Source: Methylophilus sp.
Lineage (GTDB): Bacteria; Pseudomonadota; Gammaproteobacteria; Burkholderiales; Methylophilaceae
Direction: 5' to 3'
Length of the DNA: 64,000 nucleotides
Assembly: GCF_008015755.1 (NCBI RefSeq)
Contig: NZ_SSGF01000006.1
Coordinates: 62,001 to 126,000, forward strand
Part shown: one piece after another, positions 25,447-35,219 of the stretch
Layout: each line of letters starts with the position of its first letter
How positions within the stretch are numbered: position 1 is the first letter of the stretch
The notes under the pieces: generated by a model
What the model saw: the letters and a program-made list of their open reading frames with translations, nothing else
Databases searched by the model: none
Told to the model about the DNA's origin: nothing
Position numbers and translations under genes: made by a program

Positions 25447-26190
25447 ATGGATCGTCTGATATATACCGCAATGACTGGCGCCAAGCATATTTTGGAGCAA
25501 CAGGCGACCACTGCCCACAACCTGGCCAACGCCACCACGACCGGCTTTAAAGCCCAAGTGGACAGCTTCCGTGCAGTACCGATTTTAGGCGATGGTTTAC
25601 CTACGCGTGCCTTTGTCGTCGATGCCACCGTCGGCACCGACTATAAGGCTGGCAGTATTCAGCATACCGGCCGCGACCTCGATGTTGCGGTACAGGGTGA
25701 AGGCTGGATTGCCGTACAACGTGCAGATGGTTCAGAAGGTTATACCCGCAACGGCTCACTCAAAATCAATGAGAACGGCCAATTGCAAACCGAGTCAGGT
25801 CTCAATGTGATGGGCGATGGCGGCCCGATCAGCATCCCACCCAACGTGGTGATCAGTATCGGTGGCGACGGCACGATTTCCAGCGTCAATGATTTCACTG
25901 CGCCTGGTGCGACCACCATTTTGGGCCGGATAAAACTGGCTAATCCGCCAGCAGCCTCGCTCAAGCGTGCCGATGATGGCTTGTTTGTGACCAGCAACGG
26001 CCAGGCAGCGCCTTTAGACCCCACGGTCAAAGTCACCGGCGGTGCCCTCGAAACCAGTAATGTCAACGTGGTGGAAACCATGGTGAATATGATCAGCCTG
26101 GCGCGCCAATTTGAAATGCAAATGAAAATGCTGGAAAACGCGCAAAACAACGCTGGAAAAGCCGATCAGCTCTTCAGTATGAATGGCTAA
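25447..26190 (+). CDS. flgF: Flagellar proximal rod protein FlgF
   Basis: A 247-residue rod protein. It begins MDRLIYTAMTGAKHILEQQATTAHNLANATTTGFKAQVDSFRAVP, the FlgF-type start, and ends with SNVNVVETMVNMISLARQFEMQMKMLENAQNNAGKADQLFSMNG. The middle carries the flagellar basal-body domain (DLDVAVQGEGWIAVQ, GYTRNGSLKINENGQL). It forms part of the proximal rod next to FlgG. Confidence 0.93.
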   Translation: MDRLIYTAMTGAKHILEQQATTAHNLANATTTGFKAQVDSFRAVPILGDGLPTRAFVVDATVGTDYKAGSIQHTGRDLDVAVQGEGWIAVQRADGSEGYTRNGSLKINENGQLQTESGLNVMGDGGPISIPPNVVISIGGDGTISSVNDFTAPGATTILGRIKLANPPAASLKRADDGLFVTSNGQAAPLDPTVKVTGGALETSNVNVVETMVNMISLARQFEMQMKMLENAQNNAGKADQLFSMNG

Positions 26191-26243
26191 TGGTTGGAAT
26201 AATATTGCAGTATGAAAACGGCTTTAAGCCCAAGGAGTGAACG

Positions 26244-27026
26244 ATGATACGCTCATTATGGATTTCCAAAACCGGTCTAGATGCACAACAAATGCAGATG
26301 GACGTGATTTCAAACAACCTGGCCAACGTCAGCACCAGCGGCTTTAAAAAGTCTCGTGCGGTGTTTGAGGACCTGCTCTACCAAAACATTCGCCAGGTAG
26401 GCTCGCAAAGCTCACAACAGAGCCAGCTGCCCAGCGGTTTGCAATTAGGTACGGGCGTGAAACCAGTCGCCACCGAGCGTATTTTCACCCAAGGCAATTT
26501 ACAACAAACCAGCAACGACAAAGATATTGCTATCCAGGGCCAGGGCTTTTTCCAGATATTGCTGCCAGATGGCACCACCGCTTACACCCGTGACGGCTCG
26601 TTCCAGGTCGATAGCCAGGGGCAACTGGTGACCGCCAGCGGCTTCCCGGTACAACCGTCGATTACGATTCCAGCCAATGCACAAAGCTTCTCAGTGGGAC
26701 GTGATGGTGTGGTGTCAATCACCACCCCTAACTCAACGGCCACCACGCAAATTGGCCAGATTCAGTTAGCCACGTTTATCAATCCGGCTGGCTTGCAAGC
26801 CAAAGGCGAAAACCTCTATGTAGAGACCACCGCTTCTGGCAACCCAAATACAAATACACCAGGTACCAATGGCGCGGGTCTGCTTTCACAAGGCTATGTT
26901 GAAACCTCTAACGTCAACGTAGTGGAAGAGCTGGTGAGCATGATTCAAACCCAGCGTGCGTATGAAATTAATAGCAAGGCGATTACAACCTCGGACCAGA
27001 TGCTGCAAAAGCTGTCGCAGATGTAA
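26244..27026 (+). CDS. flgG: Flagellar distal rod protein FlgG
   Basis: A 260-residue distal rod subunit. [47 protein letters not shown] at the N-terminus and [39 protein letters not shown] at the C-terminus are the FlgG signatures. The [30 protein letters not shown] core is also conserved. Length is exactly typical of the family. AAGGAG precedes the start. Confidence 0.95.
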   Translation: MIRSLWISKTGLDAQQMQMDVISNNLANVSTSGFKKSRAVFEDLLYQNIRQVGSQSSQQSQLPSGLQLGTGVKPVATERIFTQGNLQQTSNDKDIAIQGQGFFQILLPDGTTAYTRDGSFQVDSQGQLVTASGFPVQPSITIPANAQSFSVGRDGVVSITTPNSTATTQIGQIQLATFINPAGLQAKGENLYVETTASGNPNTNTPGTNGAGLLSQGYVETSNVNVVEELVSMIQTQRAYEINSKAITTSDQMLQKLSQM

Positions 27027-27048
27027 TCCCTGCTTGAGGATCACTCAA

Positions 27049-27717
27049 ATGATGAATAGAACGATCATGAGCTTACTACTTTGCTTGGCGTTTTCCCAAT
27101 TGCTGAACGGCTGTTCCATCACGCCGTCAACGATTGTACAAAAACCTGAAACGCCGCGGGTAGCGATGGCACGTCCGGATGCGCGCACAGAAGGCGCCAT
27201 TTTCAACAGTGCTGCGTTTCGTCCATTGTTTGAGGACCGTCGTCCACGTTATGTAGGTGATATCGTCACTGTGCGCATTGCAGAAAACACCACCGCTAAC
27301 AAGGCTTCTGATAACGAGCAAACCAAAGACGGCTCAACCGCCGCTTCTGTCACTGGCCTGTTTGGTCATAACGTGCCTAAAGCCGCCTTTAACGCCAGCT
27401 CTGCGCTGTCCTTTAAAGACAAAGCAGCGGCAGATGCCAGCAATACCTTTAGCGGCTCAGTCACGGCGACCGTGGTCGACGTCTTGCCTAATGGCTACCT
27501 GGTCATCAGCGGCGAGAAACAGATCGGCTTTGACAAAGGCACCGAGTACGTCAGGTTCTCAGGCATTGTAAATCCTGACATGATTACCATCGGCAACGAA
27601 GTGGTGTCGACCAAAGTGGCTGATGCCCGCATTGAATATCGCAGCAACAGCAAAATGGATGCCGCAGAAGTGCTATCCATGTTCTCGCGCTTTTTCCTTA
27701 GCATGATTCCATTGTAG
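27049..27717 (+). CDS. flgH: Flagellar L-ring lipoprotein FlgH
   Basis: 222 residues from the ATG at 27049; the track start at 26956 runs into flgG. The lipoprotein signal LLLCLAFSQLLNGC ends in an LLNGC lipobox, so the protein is anchored in the outer membrane. Family motifs follow: LFEDRRPRYVGDIVTVRIAENTTANKASDNEQ, SSLSFKDKAAAD-like stretch, and LPNGYLVISGEKQIGFDKGTEYVRFSGIVNPDMI. It builds the L ring around the rod. Confidence 0.94.
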   Translation: MMNRTIMSLLLCLAFSQLLNGCSITPSTIVQKPETPRVAMARPDARTEGAIFNSAAFRPLFEDRRPRYVGDIVTVRIAENTTANKASDNEQTKDGSTAASVTGLFGHNVPKAAFNASSALSFKDKAAADASNTFSGSVTATVVDVLPNGYLVISGEKQIGFDKGTEYVRFSGIVNPDMITIGNEVVSTKVADARIEYRSNSKMDAAEVLSMFSRFFLSMIPL

Positions 27718-27728
27718 GAGCGTTAATC

Positions 27729-28874
27729 ATGCCCACACTGACACAGACTCTTTTTCACAACGCACAGCGCGGCACACGCGCTGTTGCATATGGCCTGCTG
27801 GCCTGCAGCTTGCTGCTCACCACTCCATTCGCCCAAGCTGAGCGGATCAAGGATATCAGCAATATTCAGGGTGTGCGCGCCAACCAGTTGATTGGTTATG
27901 GCCTGGTCGTTGGCCTCGATGGCACGGGCGACATGACGACACAAACGCCATTCACCGTGCAAAGTATTATCAGCATGATGAACCAGATGGGCATTACCTT
28001 GCCACCTGGCACCAACCTGCAATTGAAAAACGTGGCAGCGGTGATGGTGACCAGCTCCCTGCCCGCTTTTGCGCAACCAGGGCAAACGCTGGATGTGACA
28101 GTCTCCTCCATGGGTAACGCCAAGAGCTTACGTGGCGGCACCCTGCTGATGACGCCATTAAAAGGCGCTGACGGACAAATTTATGCCATGGGCCAAGGCA
28201 ACCTGGTGGTAGGCGGCGTCGGCGCGGCAGCCAATGGTAGCCAAACACAGATCAACCATTTAAGTGTCGGCCGCATTTCAGAAGGCGCCACGGTAGAACG
28301 TGCCTTGCCAAATACCCTGCTCCATCAGGATGTGGTGAAACTTGAATTGAAAGAAAGCGATTTCTCCACCGCCAATAATGTGGTGGAAGCCATTAACAAG
28401 AAATTTGGCCCGATGACCGCACAAGCCGAGAGTGGCCGCGTGATTCAGGTGCGTCCGCCAGAAAGCATGAGCCGTGTGTCGTTTCTGGCCAATCTGGAAA
28501 CCATCAATGTCGCATTGGCGGCTACTCCGGCCAAAATCATCCTCAATGCACGTACCGGCTCTGTGGTCATGAACAAAGCGGTCACACTGGATAGTTGCGC
28601 AGTGTCACACGGCAACCTGTCAGTGGTGATTAATACCTCACCAGTGATTAGCCAGCCTGGCCCGTTCTCTAATGGTCAAACAATTTCGACTGCGGTCTCA
28701 GAAATCAACATCAACAAAGAGCCGGGCAAAGTACTCAAGCTGAATAACGGTGCCAACTTGTCTGATGTGGTGAAAGCGCTCAATGCGATTGGTACCACCC
28801 CCCAGGACCTGCTGGCTATTTTGCAAGCCATGAAAGCTGCTGGCGCATTAAACGCCGAGCTTGAGGTGATTTAG
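27729..28874 (+). CDS. flgI: Flagellar P-ring protein FlgI
   Basis: A 381-residue periplasmic protein with a cleavable signal peptide ending PFAQA-ER. The mature start AERIKDISNIQGVRANQLIGYGLVVGLDGTGD is the FlgI hallmark, and the C-terminus KLNNGANLSDVVKALNAIGTTPQDLLAILQAMKAAGALNAELEVI is equally characteristic. It polymerises into the P ring in the peptidoglycan layer with the help of FlgA. TAGGAG lies just upstream of the start. Confidence 0.95.
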   Translation: MPTLTQTLFHNAQRGTRAVAYGLLACSLLLTTPFAQAERIKDISNIQGVRANQLIGYGLVVGLDGTGDMTTQTPFTVQSIISMMNQMGITLPPGTNLQLKNVAAVMVTSSLPAFAQPGQTLDVTVSSMGNAKSLRGGTLLMTPLKGADGQIYAMGQGNLVVGGVGAAANGSQTQINHLSVGRISEGATVERALPNTLLHQDVVKLELKESDFSTANNVVEAINKKFGPMTAQAESGRVIQVRPPESMSRVSFLANLETINVALAATPAKIILNARTGSVVMNKAVTLDSCAVSHGNLSVVINTSPVISQPGPFSNGQTISTAVSEININKEPGKVLKLNNGANLSDVVKALNAIGTTPQDLLAILQAMKAAGALNAELEVI

Positions 28875-28886
28875 CAGGAGACGGCC

Positions 28887-29963
28887 ATGCAACCACGTGT
28901 CGACCCGACTACTCAGAGCCTGGCGATTGACGGTAACTCGCTCAATAGCCTCAAGCGTGGCAATACAGATTCGCCCGAATCGATTCGGGCGGTGGCACGT
29001 CAATTTGAAGGCGTGCTGATGAACATGATGCTGAAAAGCATGCGTGATACCGTGCCGCAAGATGGCATCACCGATAGCGAACAAGGCAAGATGTTTATGG
29101 GCATGCTCGACCAGCAACTGAGCACCAACCTGAGCCAGAAAGGCTTGGGGCTCACCGAAGTGCTGGTTAGACAATTGAGCAAGTTTACCCAGAAACCGGG
29201 CGATGCCACCGATGGCAGCAAAGATAGCAAATCAACGGGCAAGCTAGATAGCAGCAGTGCCCTGCCCCACACCAGCCAAACAACCAACACTAGCAACGGT
29301 AAAGCCGTGCTGGCACAAGCCGCGCAAAAAATCCGTGAGGCTTACCAGCAGTGGGAGGCCACTGACAGCCCGACCGATAGTAATACCGACATCGCCTGGG
29401 CACGTGGCATTCCAGAATTGCCACCACTGGTGGAGGAAACACAAGCCAATATCCAAAGTTTCACGCTGCCACAAGCACCATTAGCGACCGCCATGCGCGA
29501 AGTCGCAGGTAAAACACAACAGTTTATCCAGAGCATGTTACCGCACGCGCAGGCCGCCAGCAGTAGCTCTGGCATCCCTGCCAAGTTTATGATCGGCCAG
29601 GCTGCGCTTGAGAGCGGCTGGGGCAAGCATGAGATTAAAACCGACAATGGCGTCAACAGCCACAACCTGTTCGGCATCAAGGCAGATGCCAACTGGAAAG
29701 GCAAAGTCGCTACCAGCACAACCACTGAATATATCAACGGCGTCAAACAGACTCGGGTTGAAAAATTCCGCGCTTACGACAGTTACAGCGATGCTTTCAA
29801 GGATTACGCCAAACTCATTTCACAAAATCCGCGCTACCAGCAAGCCATGAGCAATACCCATGATGCCAGCGCTTACGCCAATGCATTGCAGCGTGCAGGC
29901 TATGCGACAGATCCGCAATATGGCAAGAAACTGACGCAAGTGATTAAGAATTTACAAGGTTAA
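28887..29963 (+). CDS. flgJ: FlgJ: rod-capping scaffold with peptidoglycan hydrolase domain
   Basis: A 358-residue dual-domain FlgJ. The N-terminal rod-binding part has VARQFEGVLMNMMLKSMRDTVPQDGI and MFMGMLDQQLSTNLSQKGLGL (residues 37-95). A linker follows, then a C-terminal GH73-type glucosaminidase domain (from ~205) with the catalytic AALESGWGKHEIKTDNG and NLFGIKADANWKGK. It drills the cell wall while capping the rod. Many bacteria have only the first half, so this is the full gamma/betaproteobacterial form. Confidence 0.94.
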   Translation: MQPRVDPTTQSLAIDGNSLNSLKRGNTDSPESIRAVARQFEGVLMNMMLKSMRDTVPQDGITDSEQGKMFMGMLDQQLSTNLSQKGLGLTEVLVRQLSKFTQKPGDATDGSKDSKSTGKLDSSSALPHTSQTTNTSNGKAVLAQAAQKIREAYQQWEATDSPTDSNTDIAWARGIPELPPLVEETQANIQSFTLPQAPLATAMREVAGKTQQFIQSMLPHAQAASSSSGIPAKFMIGQAALESGWGKHEIKTDNGVNSHNLFGIKADANWKGKVATSTTTEYINGVKQTRVEKFRAYDSYSDAFKDYAKLISQNPRYQQAMSNTHDASAYANALQRAGYATDPQYGKKLTQVIKNLQG

Positions 29964-29975
29964 GCAGCGACACCC

Positions 29976-30002
29976 TAAAGAAACAAAAAAAACAGCCGTT
30001 AG
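29976..30002 (+). promoter_or_regulatory. Sigma-28 (FliA) promoter of flgKL
   Basis: TAAA, 15 bases, GCCGTTAG: the TAAA half is perfect and six of eight -10 positions match GCCGATAA. It lies in the 105-base flgJ-flgK gap, about 67 bases before the flgK ATG, and fits late expression of the hook-filament junction proteins. Confidence 0.65.
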
Positions 30003-30068
30003 GCTACATAACCACACTTTAAAGTCGTGTCTGACTCTCTGCAGGGGGCCGACACATGAGGAAATCAC

Positions 30069-31721
30069 ATGTCAAATGCACTCAGCATTGGTAAAAGCGC
30101 TCTAAATGCCGCGCAAATAGGCATCGCTACCGTTGGCCATAACATTGCGAACGCCGCCACAGAAGGCTATAACCGCCAGGTCGTGGTGCAAGCCGCTGCG
30201 CAGGCGCAAAACTTTGGTTATGGCTATGTTGGCCAAGGCACCAATGTGGTGGGCATTCAGCGCGTCTACAACGACACACTTGCTAAGCAGATGATTAATG
30301 CCACCTCTACAGCAAACGCCAGTAGCGCTTATTACAGCAATATCAGCCAAATCAATGGCTTACTGTCTGATAGTACTGCCGGTTTAAACCCGGTCATTAC
30401 CAGTTTTTTCAGCGCAGTGAGTGCTGCAGCCGCCAACCCAAGCGACACAGCCACGCGCCAGACTCTGATTTCTTCAGCACAATCGATGGTGAACCGTTTT
30501 AACGCGGTGAATACCCAGCTGGATCAGATGCACGAAAGCATCAACACCCAGATCACGGCCAGCGTGGATACGATTAACAGTTATTCTTCGCAGATTGCCT
30601 CTTTGAATGACACCATCAGCAAGGCGATTAACGCGACCGGCAACCCACCAAATGATTTAATGGATCAGCGCGATCAGCTAGTGGCAAAGCTGAGTGAACA
30701 AGTTAAAACCAGCGTGATTAAGCAGGATGATGGTTCTTACAATGTGTTTGCCGGTAGCGGCATGCCACTGGTGGTCGGGACACAGCAATACTCGCTCTAC
30801 ACGCGTGCCAGTGACACTGACCCAACGCGCGTAGAAGTTGCTTATGGCAATCCAGCCAGCCCCAAAATCCTCAGTTCAGATACATTGTCTGGGGGCACCT
30901 TGGGGGGCGTCTTGCAGTTTAGAAGCGAAACGCTAGATCCGGTACAAAATCAGGTAGGCCAACTTGCCTTGACCCTGGCCAACCAGTTTAATGCGCAGCA
31001 AACGCAAGGCTATGACTTGAATGGCGTCCTAGGCACTAATCTGTTCACTATCGGCAACCCAACTGCCATCAGCAGTTCCTATAACAGCGATCCAACCAAA
31101 GCGGCCACGGCGACGACTGTCGATGCCAGTCTGCTGACCAGCAGCGACTACACGGTTAAATATAACAGTGGCCAATACACAATCACTCGCTTAAACGATA
31201 AGTCCATCATGTGGCAAGGCGCTTCACTGCCTGCCACGGTCGATGGTATGCAGATTGATGTCAATACCAGCACACCGGCTGAGGGCGACTCTTATCTGAT
31301 TAAGCCGACGCAATACGCAGCGGGCCAACTGACACTGGCATTTACCAATGTAGATAAATTGGCCATGGCTGGCTCCGCCACCAGTGGTCCCAACGACAAC
31401 GAAAACGGCCTTAAACTGGCTGCACTGCAAACCGGCGCCAATGTGCGCGTGGCTGGCAGCAACACCAACAGAACCTACGCGCAGGCGTTTGCTCAGATGG
31501 TGAGTGCCGTGGGCACTAAAACCAACGAACTAAGCATCACCAGCAAGGCCGATGCGACTGCGCTGGAAAACGCTACCAGCGCCATGCAATCAGAATCAGG
31601 CGTTAACCTGGATGAAGAAGCCACCGATTTGCTGCGTTATCAGCAAGCCTACCAGGCGGCGGGCAAAATGATGCAAATTGCTAGTCAGCTGTTTGAAGTC
31701 TTGCTGCAACTGGGTCAATAA
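30069..31721 (+). CDS. flgK: Hook-filament junction protein FlgK (HAP1)
   Basis: A 550-residue HAP1. The N-terminus LSIGKSALNAAQIGIATVGHNIANAATEGYNRQVVVQ and the C-terminus SGVNLDEEATDLLRYQQAYQAAGKMMQIASQLFEVLLQLGQ are canonical. The middle part includes DLMDQRDQLVAKLSEQV. FlgK is exported after the hook is complete, with FlgN as chaperone, and joins the hook to the filament together with FlgL. It is followed by flgL 21 bases downstream. Confidence 0.94.
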   Translation: MSNALSIGKSALNAAQIGIATVGHNIANAATEGYNRQVVVQAAAQAQNFGYGYVGQGTNVVGIQRVYNDTLAKQMINATSTANASSAYYSNISQINGLLSDSTAGLNPVITSFFSAVSAAAANPSDTATRQTLISSAQSMVNRFNAVNTQLDQMHESINTQITASVDTINSYSSQIASLNDTISKAINATGNPPNDLMDQRDQLVAKLSEQVKTSVIKQDDGSYNVFAGSGMPLVVGTQQYSLYTRASDTDPTRVEVAYGNPASPKILSSDTLSGGTLGGVLQFRSETLDPVQNQVGQLALTLANQFNAQQTQGYDLNGVLGTNLFTIGNPTAISSSYNSDPTKAATATTVDASLLTSSDYTVKYNSGQYTITRLNDKSIMWQGASLPATVDGMQIDVNTSTPAEGDSYLIKPTQYAAGQLTLAFTNVDKLAMAGSATSGPNDNENGLKLAALQTGANVRVAGSNTNRTYAQAFAQMVSAVGTKTNELSITSKADATALENATSAMQSESGVNLDEEATDLLRYQQAYQAAGKMMQIASQLFEVLLQLGQ

Positions 31722-31742
31722 GTTTTTGAAGGATAGGCCATC

Positions 31743-32648
31743 ATGAGAATCAGTACCAATACCATTTATCAATCTGGGACTAACCAGTTAAATACTCTGC
31801 AGTCTGACCTCAACAAACTGAGTATTCAAACGGCGACCGGAAAGCGCGTGAACTCGCCAGCAGATGATCCGGTGGCCGCGGCGCGCATACTTGAGCTCAA
31901 CACAGCTAAAGATCAAAACGCGAATTACACCAATACACGTAAAACGGCAGAGACCCTGCTACAAACTTACGAAGCGAACCTGAGCAGCGTCACCGATACC
32001 ATACAATCGATCCAGTCCACACTGATTGCGGCCGGTAACGGCGCTTATACCGATGCTGAACGCGCCAAGCTGGCCAATGAACTGCAAGGCAGCCTCGACA
32101 CGCTCAAAGGCTTGGCCAATACCAAAGACTCACAAGGTAACTATATGTATTCGGGCTACGCATCGACCACCGTGCCTTTTGACGCCAACTATGACTTTGT
32201 TGCAAGCACCAACCGCACCAAGTTGCAGATTGATGTGCAAAGCCAGCTGCCAGTCACTTATACCGGTGACCAGGTGTTTGGTGCTAACGGTGACAATGTA
32301 TTTACCAATCTGCAGGATATCATTTCGCTGCTAAAAACACCGATCACAGACAGCACCACCCAAGCCACTTTTAATAGCGGTCTGGCGACCAGCATTGATA
32401 AAATGAAGGGGTCATTGAACTCGGTATTGGATGCGCGTTCAGAAATTGGGAGTAACCTTAATTTGCTGGATACGCTGAACTCGACGGGTGATAGCCTGGA
32501 TCTGCAATACGATGCGTCTATTTCGACCTTGCAAGACTTGGACTATGCGCAGGCCTTATCTGACATCTCGAAGAAAACCACCATTTTGCAAGCCGCACAG
32601 AAAGCGTTTGTGGCCACCTCTAATATCTCGTTATTTAGCCTGATTTAA
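31743..32648 (+). CDS. flgL: Hook-filament junction protein FlgL (HAP3)
   Basis: A 301-residue flagellin-like HAP3. The N-terminus MRISTNTIYQSGTNQLNTLQSDLNKLSIQTATGKRVNSPADDPVAAARILEL contains the flagellin-family ADDP motif, and the C-terminal helix DLDYAQALSDISKKTTILQAAQKAFVATSNISLFSLI matches FlgL. It converges on fliR with only 13 bases between the stops and no obvious hairpin. Confidence 0.93.
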   Translation: MRISTNTIYQSGTNQLNTLQSDLNKLSIQTATGKRVNSPADDPVAAARILELNTAKDQNANYTNTRKTAETLLQTYEANLSSVTDTIQSIQSTLIAAGNGAYTDAERAKLANELQGSLDTLKGLANTKDSQGNYMYSGYASTTVPFDANYDFVASTNRTKLQIDVQSQLPVTYTGDQVFGANGDNVFTNLQDIISLLKTPITDSTTQATFNSGLATSIDKMKGSLNSVLDARSEIGSNLNLLDTLNSTGDSLDLQYDASISTLQDLDYAQALSDISKKTTILQAAQKAFVATSNISLFSLI

Positions 32649-32661
32649 ACACTCGTCCAGG

Positions 32662-33429
32662 TTAGCGCAGGACTTGCAACATCAGTTGTTGCGCGTCAAC
32701 CAGCCAGCGGCTGACCGGGCTGATGAGTGATGGCAAGCTGAGTAGCGTCATTAAAAAGCCGACTGAAATGGTAATCGGAAAACCAATCCCAAAGATATTG
32801 AACTGCGGGGCGGCTTTGGTTAACACTCCCAGCGCCATGTTGGTAATCAGCAGACTGGCCACCACCGGCAGTGACAGCATCAGGCCTTGTGAAAAAATAT
32901 GGCCGCCCAGGCTAGCAATCGCCTGGCTATTCAATTGCCAGTGCGCCATGCCTATCGGCATGGTTTCAAAGCTTTGCAACATCACAGCCACCACAATCAA
33001 ATGACCATCGAGACTCAAAAACACCAATAGCGCCAGCATGGTTAAAAACTGGCCAACGGCGATGCTTTGGCCGTGTGCCTGCGGATCATAAAAGCTGGCA
33101 AAGCCCAGGCCCATGCTCATCCCCATCATGAACCCGGCCATTTCGACAGCCGTAAACAGCAGCCGCATGACAAAGCCCATGCTGATGCCGATGACAAACT
33201 GCGCCAGCAAAGACAACAAGCCTTGCCAGGAAAGCACTTCAATTGATGGCACCTGGATCGCGGGCACAATGGCCAGTGTGATCACAAAGCCAATGGCGAG
33301 TTTGATACGTTTGGGGATGGAGGGATGACTAAACAGCGGCACAACCGTGAGGCAGCCGAGCACGCGGGTGAGCGGCCACAGGAGCTGGACAATCCACAAT
33401 TGCAGATCTGAAGCATGGATGGTCAGCAT
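32662..33429 (-). CDS. fliR: Flagellar export apparatus protein FliR
   Basis: A 255-residue integral membrane protein with about six transmembrane segments. Conserved features include RVLGCLTVVPLFSHPSIPKRIKLAIGFVITLAIVP and MGMSMGLGFASFYDPQAHGQSIAVGQFLTMLALLVFLSLDGHL. FliR, with FliP and FliQ, forms the export gate in the basal body. It is the last gene of the fliLMNOPQR set. Confidence 0.93.
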   Translation of the reverse strand: MLTIHASDLQLWIVQLLWPLTRVLGCLTVVPLFSHPSIPKRIKLAIGFVITLAIVPAIQVPSIEVLSWQGLLSLLAQFVIGISMGFVMRLLFTAVEMAGFMMGMSMGLGFASFYDPQAHGQSIAVGQFLTMLALLVFLSLDGHLIVVAVMLQSFETMPIGMAHWQLNSQAIASLGGHIFSQGLMLSLPVVASLLITNMALGVLTKAAPQFNIFGIGFPITISVGFLMTLLSLPSLISPVSRWLVDAQQLMLQVLR

Positions 33430-33498
33430 GCGGTCAAATACCTAGTTAAAAAATGACTACCTGGTTAAACAATGACTGCCTGGTTCAGCAATCGCTGC

Positions 33499-33768
33499 TT
33501 AGTTCACCAATTGCGGAATCATGGTGAAAATATGATGCATATAATCCACCATGGTCATCAGCATCCAGTGGCCTGCCAGCAGCAGCACCGCCATGACGCC
33601 GACCAGCTTGGGGATAAATGACAAAGTTTGTTCGTTGATTTGGGTCGCCGCCTGAAAAATACTGACGATCAAACCGATCATCAACGCGGTGCCCAGCACT
33701 GGCGCCGCCACCATCAACGTGGTTTGCATGGCTTCGCTTCCTATCGTCAACACCTGCTCTGGACTCAT
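33499..33768 (-). CDS. fliQ: Flagellar export apparatus protein FliQ
   Basis: An 89-residue protein with two transmembrane helices. MSPEQVLTIGSEAMQTTLMVAAPVLGTALMIGLIVSIFQAATQINEQTLSFIPKLVGV is the canonical FliQ sequence pattern and length. It assembles with FliP and FliR as the export gate. It is separated from fliR by 69 bases and follows fliP by 30 bases. Confidence 0.94.
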   Translation of the reverse strand: MSPEQVLTIGSEAMQTTLMVAAPVLGTALMIGLIVSIFQAATQINEQTLSFIPKLVGVMAVLLLAGHWMLMTMVDYMHHIFTMIPQLVN

Positions 33769-33798
33769 GGCTTACTCCTGTAAATATAACAATGCGGT

Positions 33799-34566
33799 TT
33801 AAAGCACAAAGCTTTGTGCCAGCGAACCCAGCACTAGTTGCCAGCCATCGACCAGCACAAACAACATGAGCTTAAACGGTAGCGACACAATCGCCGGTGA
33901 CACCATCATCATGCCCATGGCCATCAAGATACTGGCGACCACCATGTCGATGATTAAAAACGGGATATAAATGGCAAAGCCAATCTGGAAGGCGGTTTTG
34001 AGCTCACTGGTCATAAACGCAGGCACCAGTATTCTGAGCGGCACATCCTCTGGCGTTTGAATAGTCTCAACATGGGCCATATTCGCAAACATGGCCAGAT
34101 CATTCTCACGCGTTTGCTTGAGCATAAAGCCTTTGAGCGGCAACACGCCGCGCTCTAATGCTTCCTGCATGGTAATTTTGCTTTCAGATAAGGGTTGGTA
34201 GGCGTCGGTATAGATTTTGTCGAATACCGGCCCCATGACAAAAAAGGTAATAAACAAGGCCAGGCCAATCAATACCTGGTTAGAAGGCGCAGACTGGGTG
34301 CCCAGTGCCTGACGCAGCAAAGACAGCACGATGACGATACGTGTGAAGCCGGTCATCATCAGCATGGCGGCAGGAATAAACGTTAAGGAAGTGAGTAAAA
34401 TCAGCGTTTGCAAGCTGAGCGTATAGTCTTGCCCGCCACCTGCCCCGGGGCTGACTGTACCGATGGGCAAGCCACCGGCGGCCAGCGACAACAGCGGCAC
34501 GCTCCAGAGCACAGCGGCAGGTAGTAGCCAAGAGCAGATAGACTTTAATACTGAAAAGACGCGCAT
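33799..34566 (-). CDS. fliP: Flagellar export apparatus protein FliP
   Basis: 255 residues from the ATG at 34566 ([13 protein letters not shown]); the track start at 34611 is a GTG giving an unlikely tail. A cleavable signal-like segment ([19 protein letters not shown]) is followed by the family core [61 protein letters not shown]. The C-terminus has the [33 protein letters not shown] block. FliP lines the export gate pore. Confidence 0.94.
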   Translation of the reverse strand: MRVFSVLKSICSWLLPAAVLWSVPLLSLAAGGLPIGTVSPGAGGGQDYTLSLQTLILLTSLTFIPAAMLMMTGFTRIVIVLSLLRQALGTQSAPSNQVLIGLALFITFFVMGPVFDKIYTDAYQPLSESKITMQEALERGVLPLKGFMLKQTRENDLAMFANMAHVETIQTPEDVPLRILVPAFMTSELKTAFQIGFAIYIPFLIIDMVVASILMAMGMMMVSPAIVSLPFKLMLFVLVDGWQLVLGSLAQSFVL

Positions 34567-34679
34567 GTATGTGGCACCCGAAACAAGCTTGTGGCCACCA
34601 GCAGCAGACACAAGGCAATCAATAAGTTAGGGGTATAGTACGCCCGGCCTGGTGAAATCAAAGGCCGGAAATGAACGAC

Positions 34680-35195
34680 TCAAGGCTTGTTTTTGAGGGA
34701 TTTGACGGTTTGCTGCAAGGTAGCCTGCATGGCCTGCTGTAAACGTATTGCAAAAGAGGCTTGTGCATCGACACCAGAACGATCAACGCCAGAACTCGGG
34801 GACAAAGACACACTACTGCCCTCTTCTGCTGCGGACTCTCCGGCAGGTGGGTCTACCTCACCCAGGGCGGTCATTTGGCCTGCATTGATCCCGACCACCA
34901 GCCAACGACCCGCGACTTCAAGCACAACTACACGCTCTCTGGGGCTTAACTGCAGCCCACCGACCTGTTTGATCACTCCGCGTTGAGCCATGGTTTGTCC
35001 AGGCAGCACGCGCCTGAGCACCCAGGCAATTGCAGCAATCACCAGCAAGACGATCACCGTGCCATAGACCATACGGCCCAGACTGTCGCTTGTGCTCGGT
35101 GCAGCAGCAACCGTTGCCGCAGGCACCACCGCCCAGGCGACGCCAGTCATTAAGCTGCTAAACAGGGCAATGAACCACTGGCTGAAAGTTTTCAT
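34680..35195 (-). CDS. fliO: Flagellar biosynthesis protein FliO
   Basis: A 171-residue protein with an N-terminal signal-like segment (WFIALFSSLMTGVAWAVVPA) and one transmembrane helix (MVYGTVIVLLVIAAIAWVLRRVLPG). The FliO core KQVGGLQLSPRERVVVLEVAGRWLVVGINAGQMTALGEV follows. FliO assists FliP complex assembly. The C-terminal ~50 residues are polar. A 113-base gap with a small GC hairpin (34644-34668) separates it from fliP. Confidence 0.9.
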   Translation of the reverse strand: MKTFSQWFIALFSSLMTGVAWAVVPAATVAAAPSTSDSLGRMVYGTVIVLLVIAAIAWVLRRVLPGQTMAQRGVIKQVGGLQLSPRERVVVLEVAGRWLVVGINAGQMTALGEVDPPAGESAAEEGSSVSLSPSSGVDRSGVDAQASFAIRLQQAMQATLQQTVKSLKNKP

Positions 35196-35219
35196 GGCGA
35201 TCTAATTCAAAAAAAGCAA

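Noticed and set aside
34644-34668. CCGGCCT...AGGCCGG hairpin between fliO and fliP as a terminator
   Set aside because: No T-run on the minus strand and it would split the fliLMNOPQR operon; likely only a local structure.
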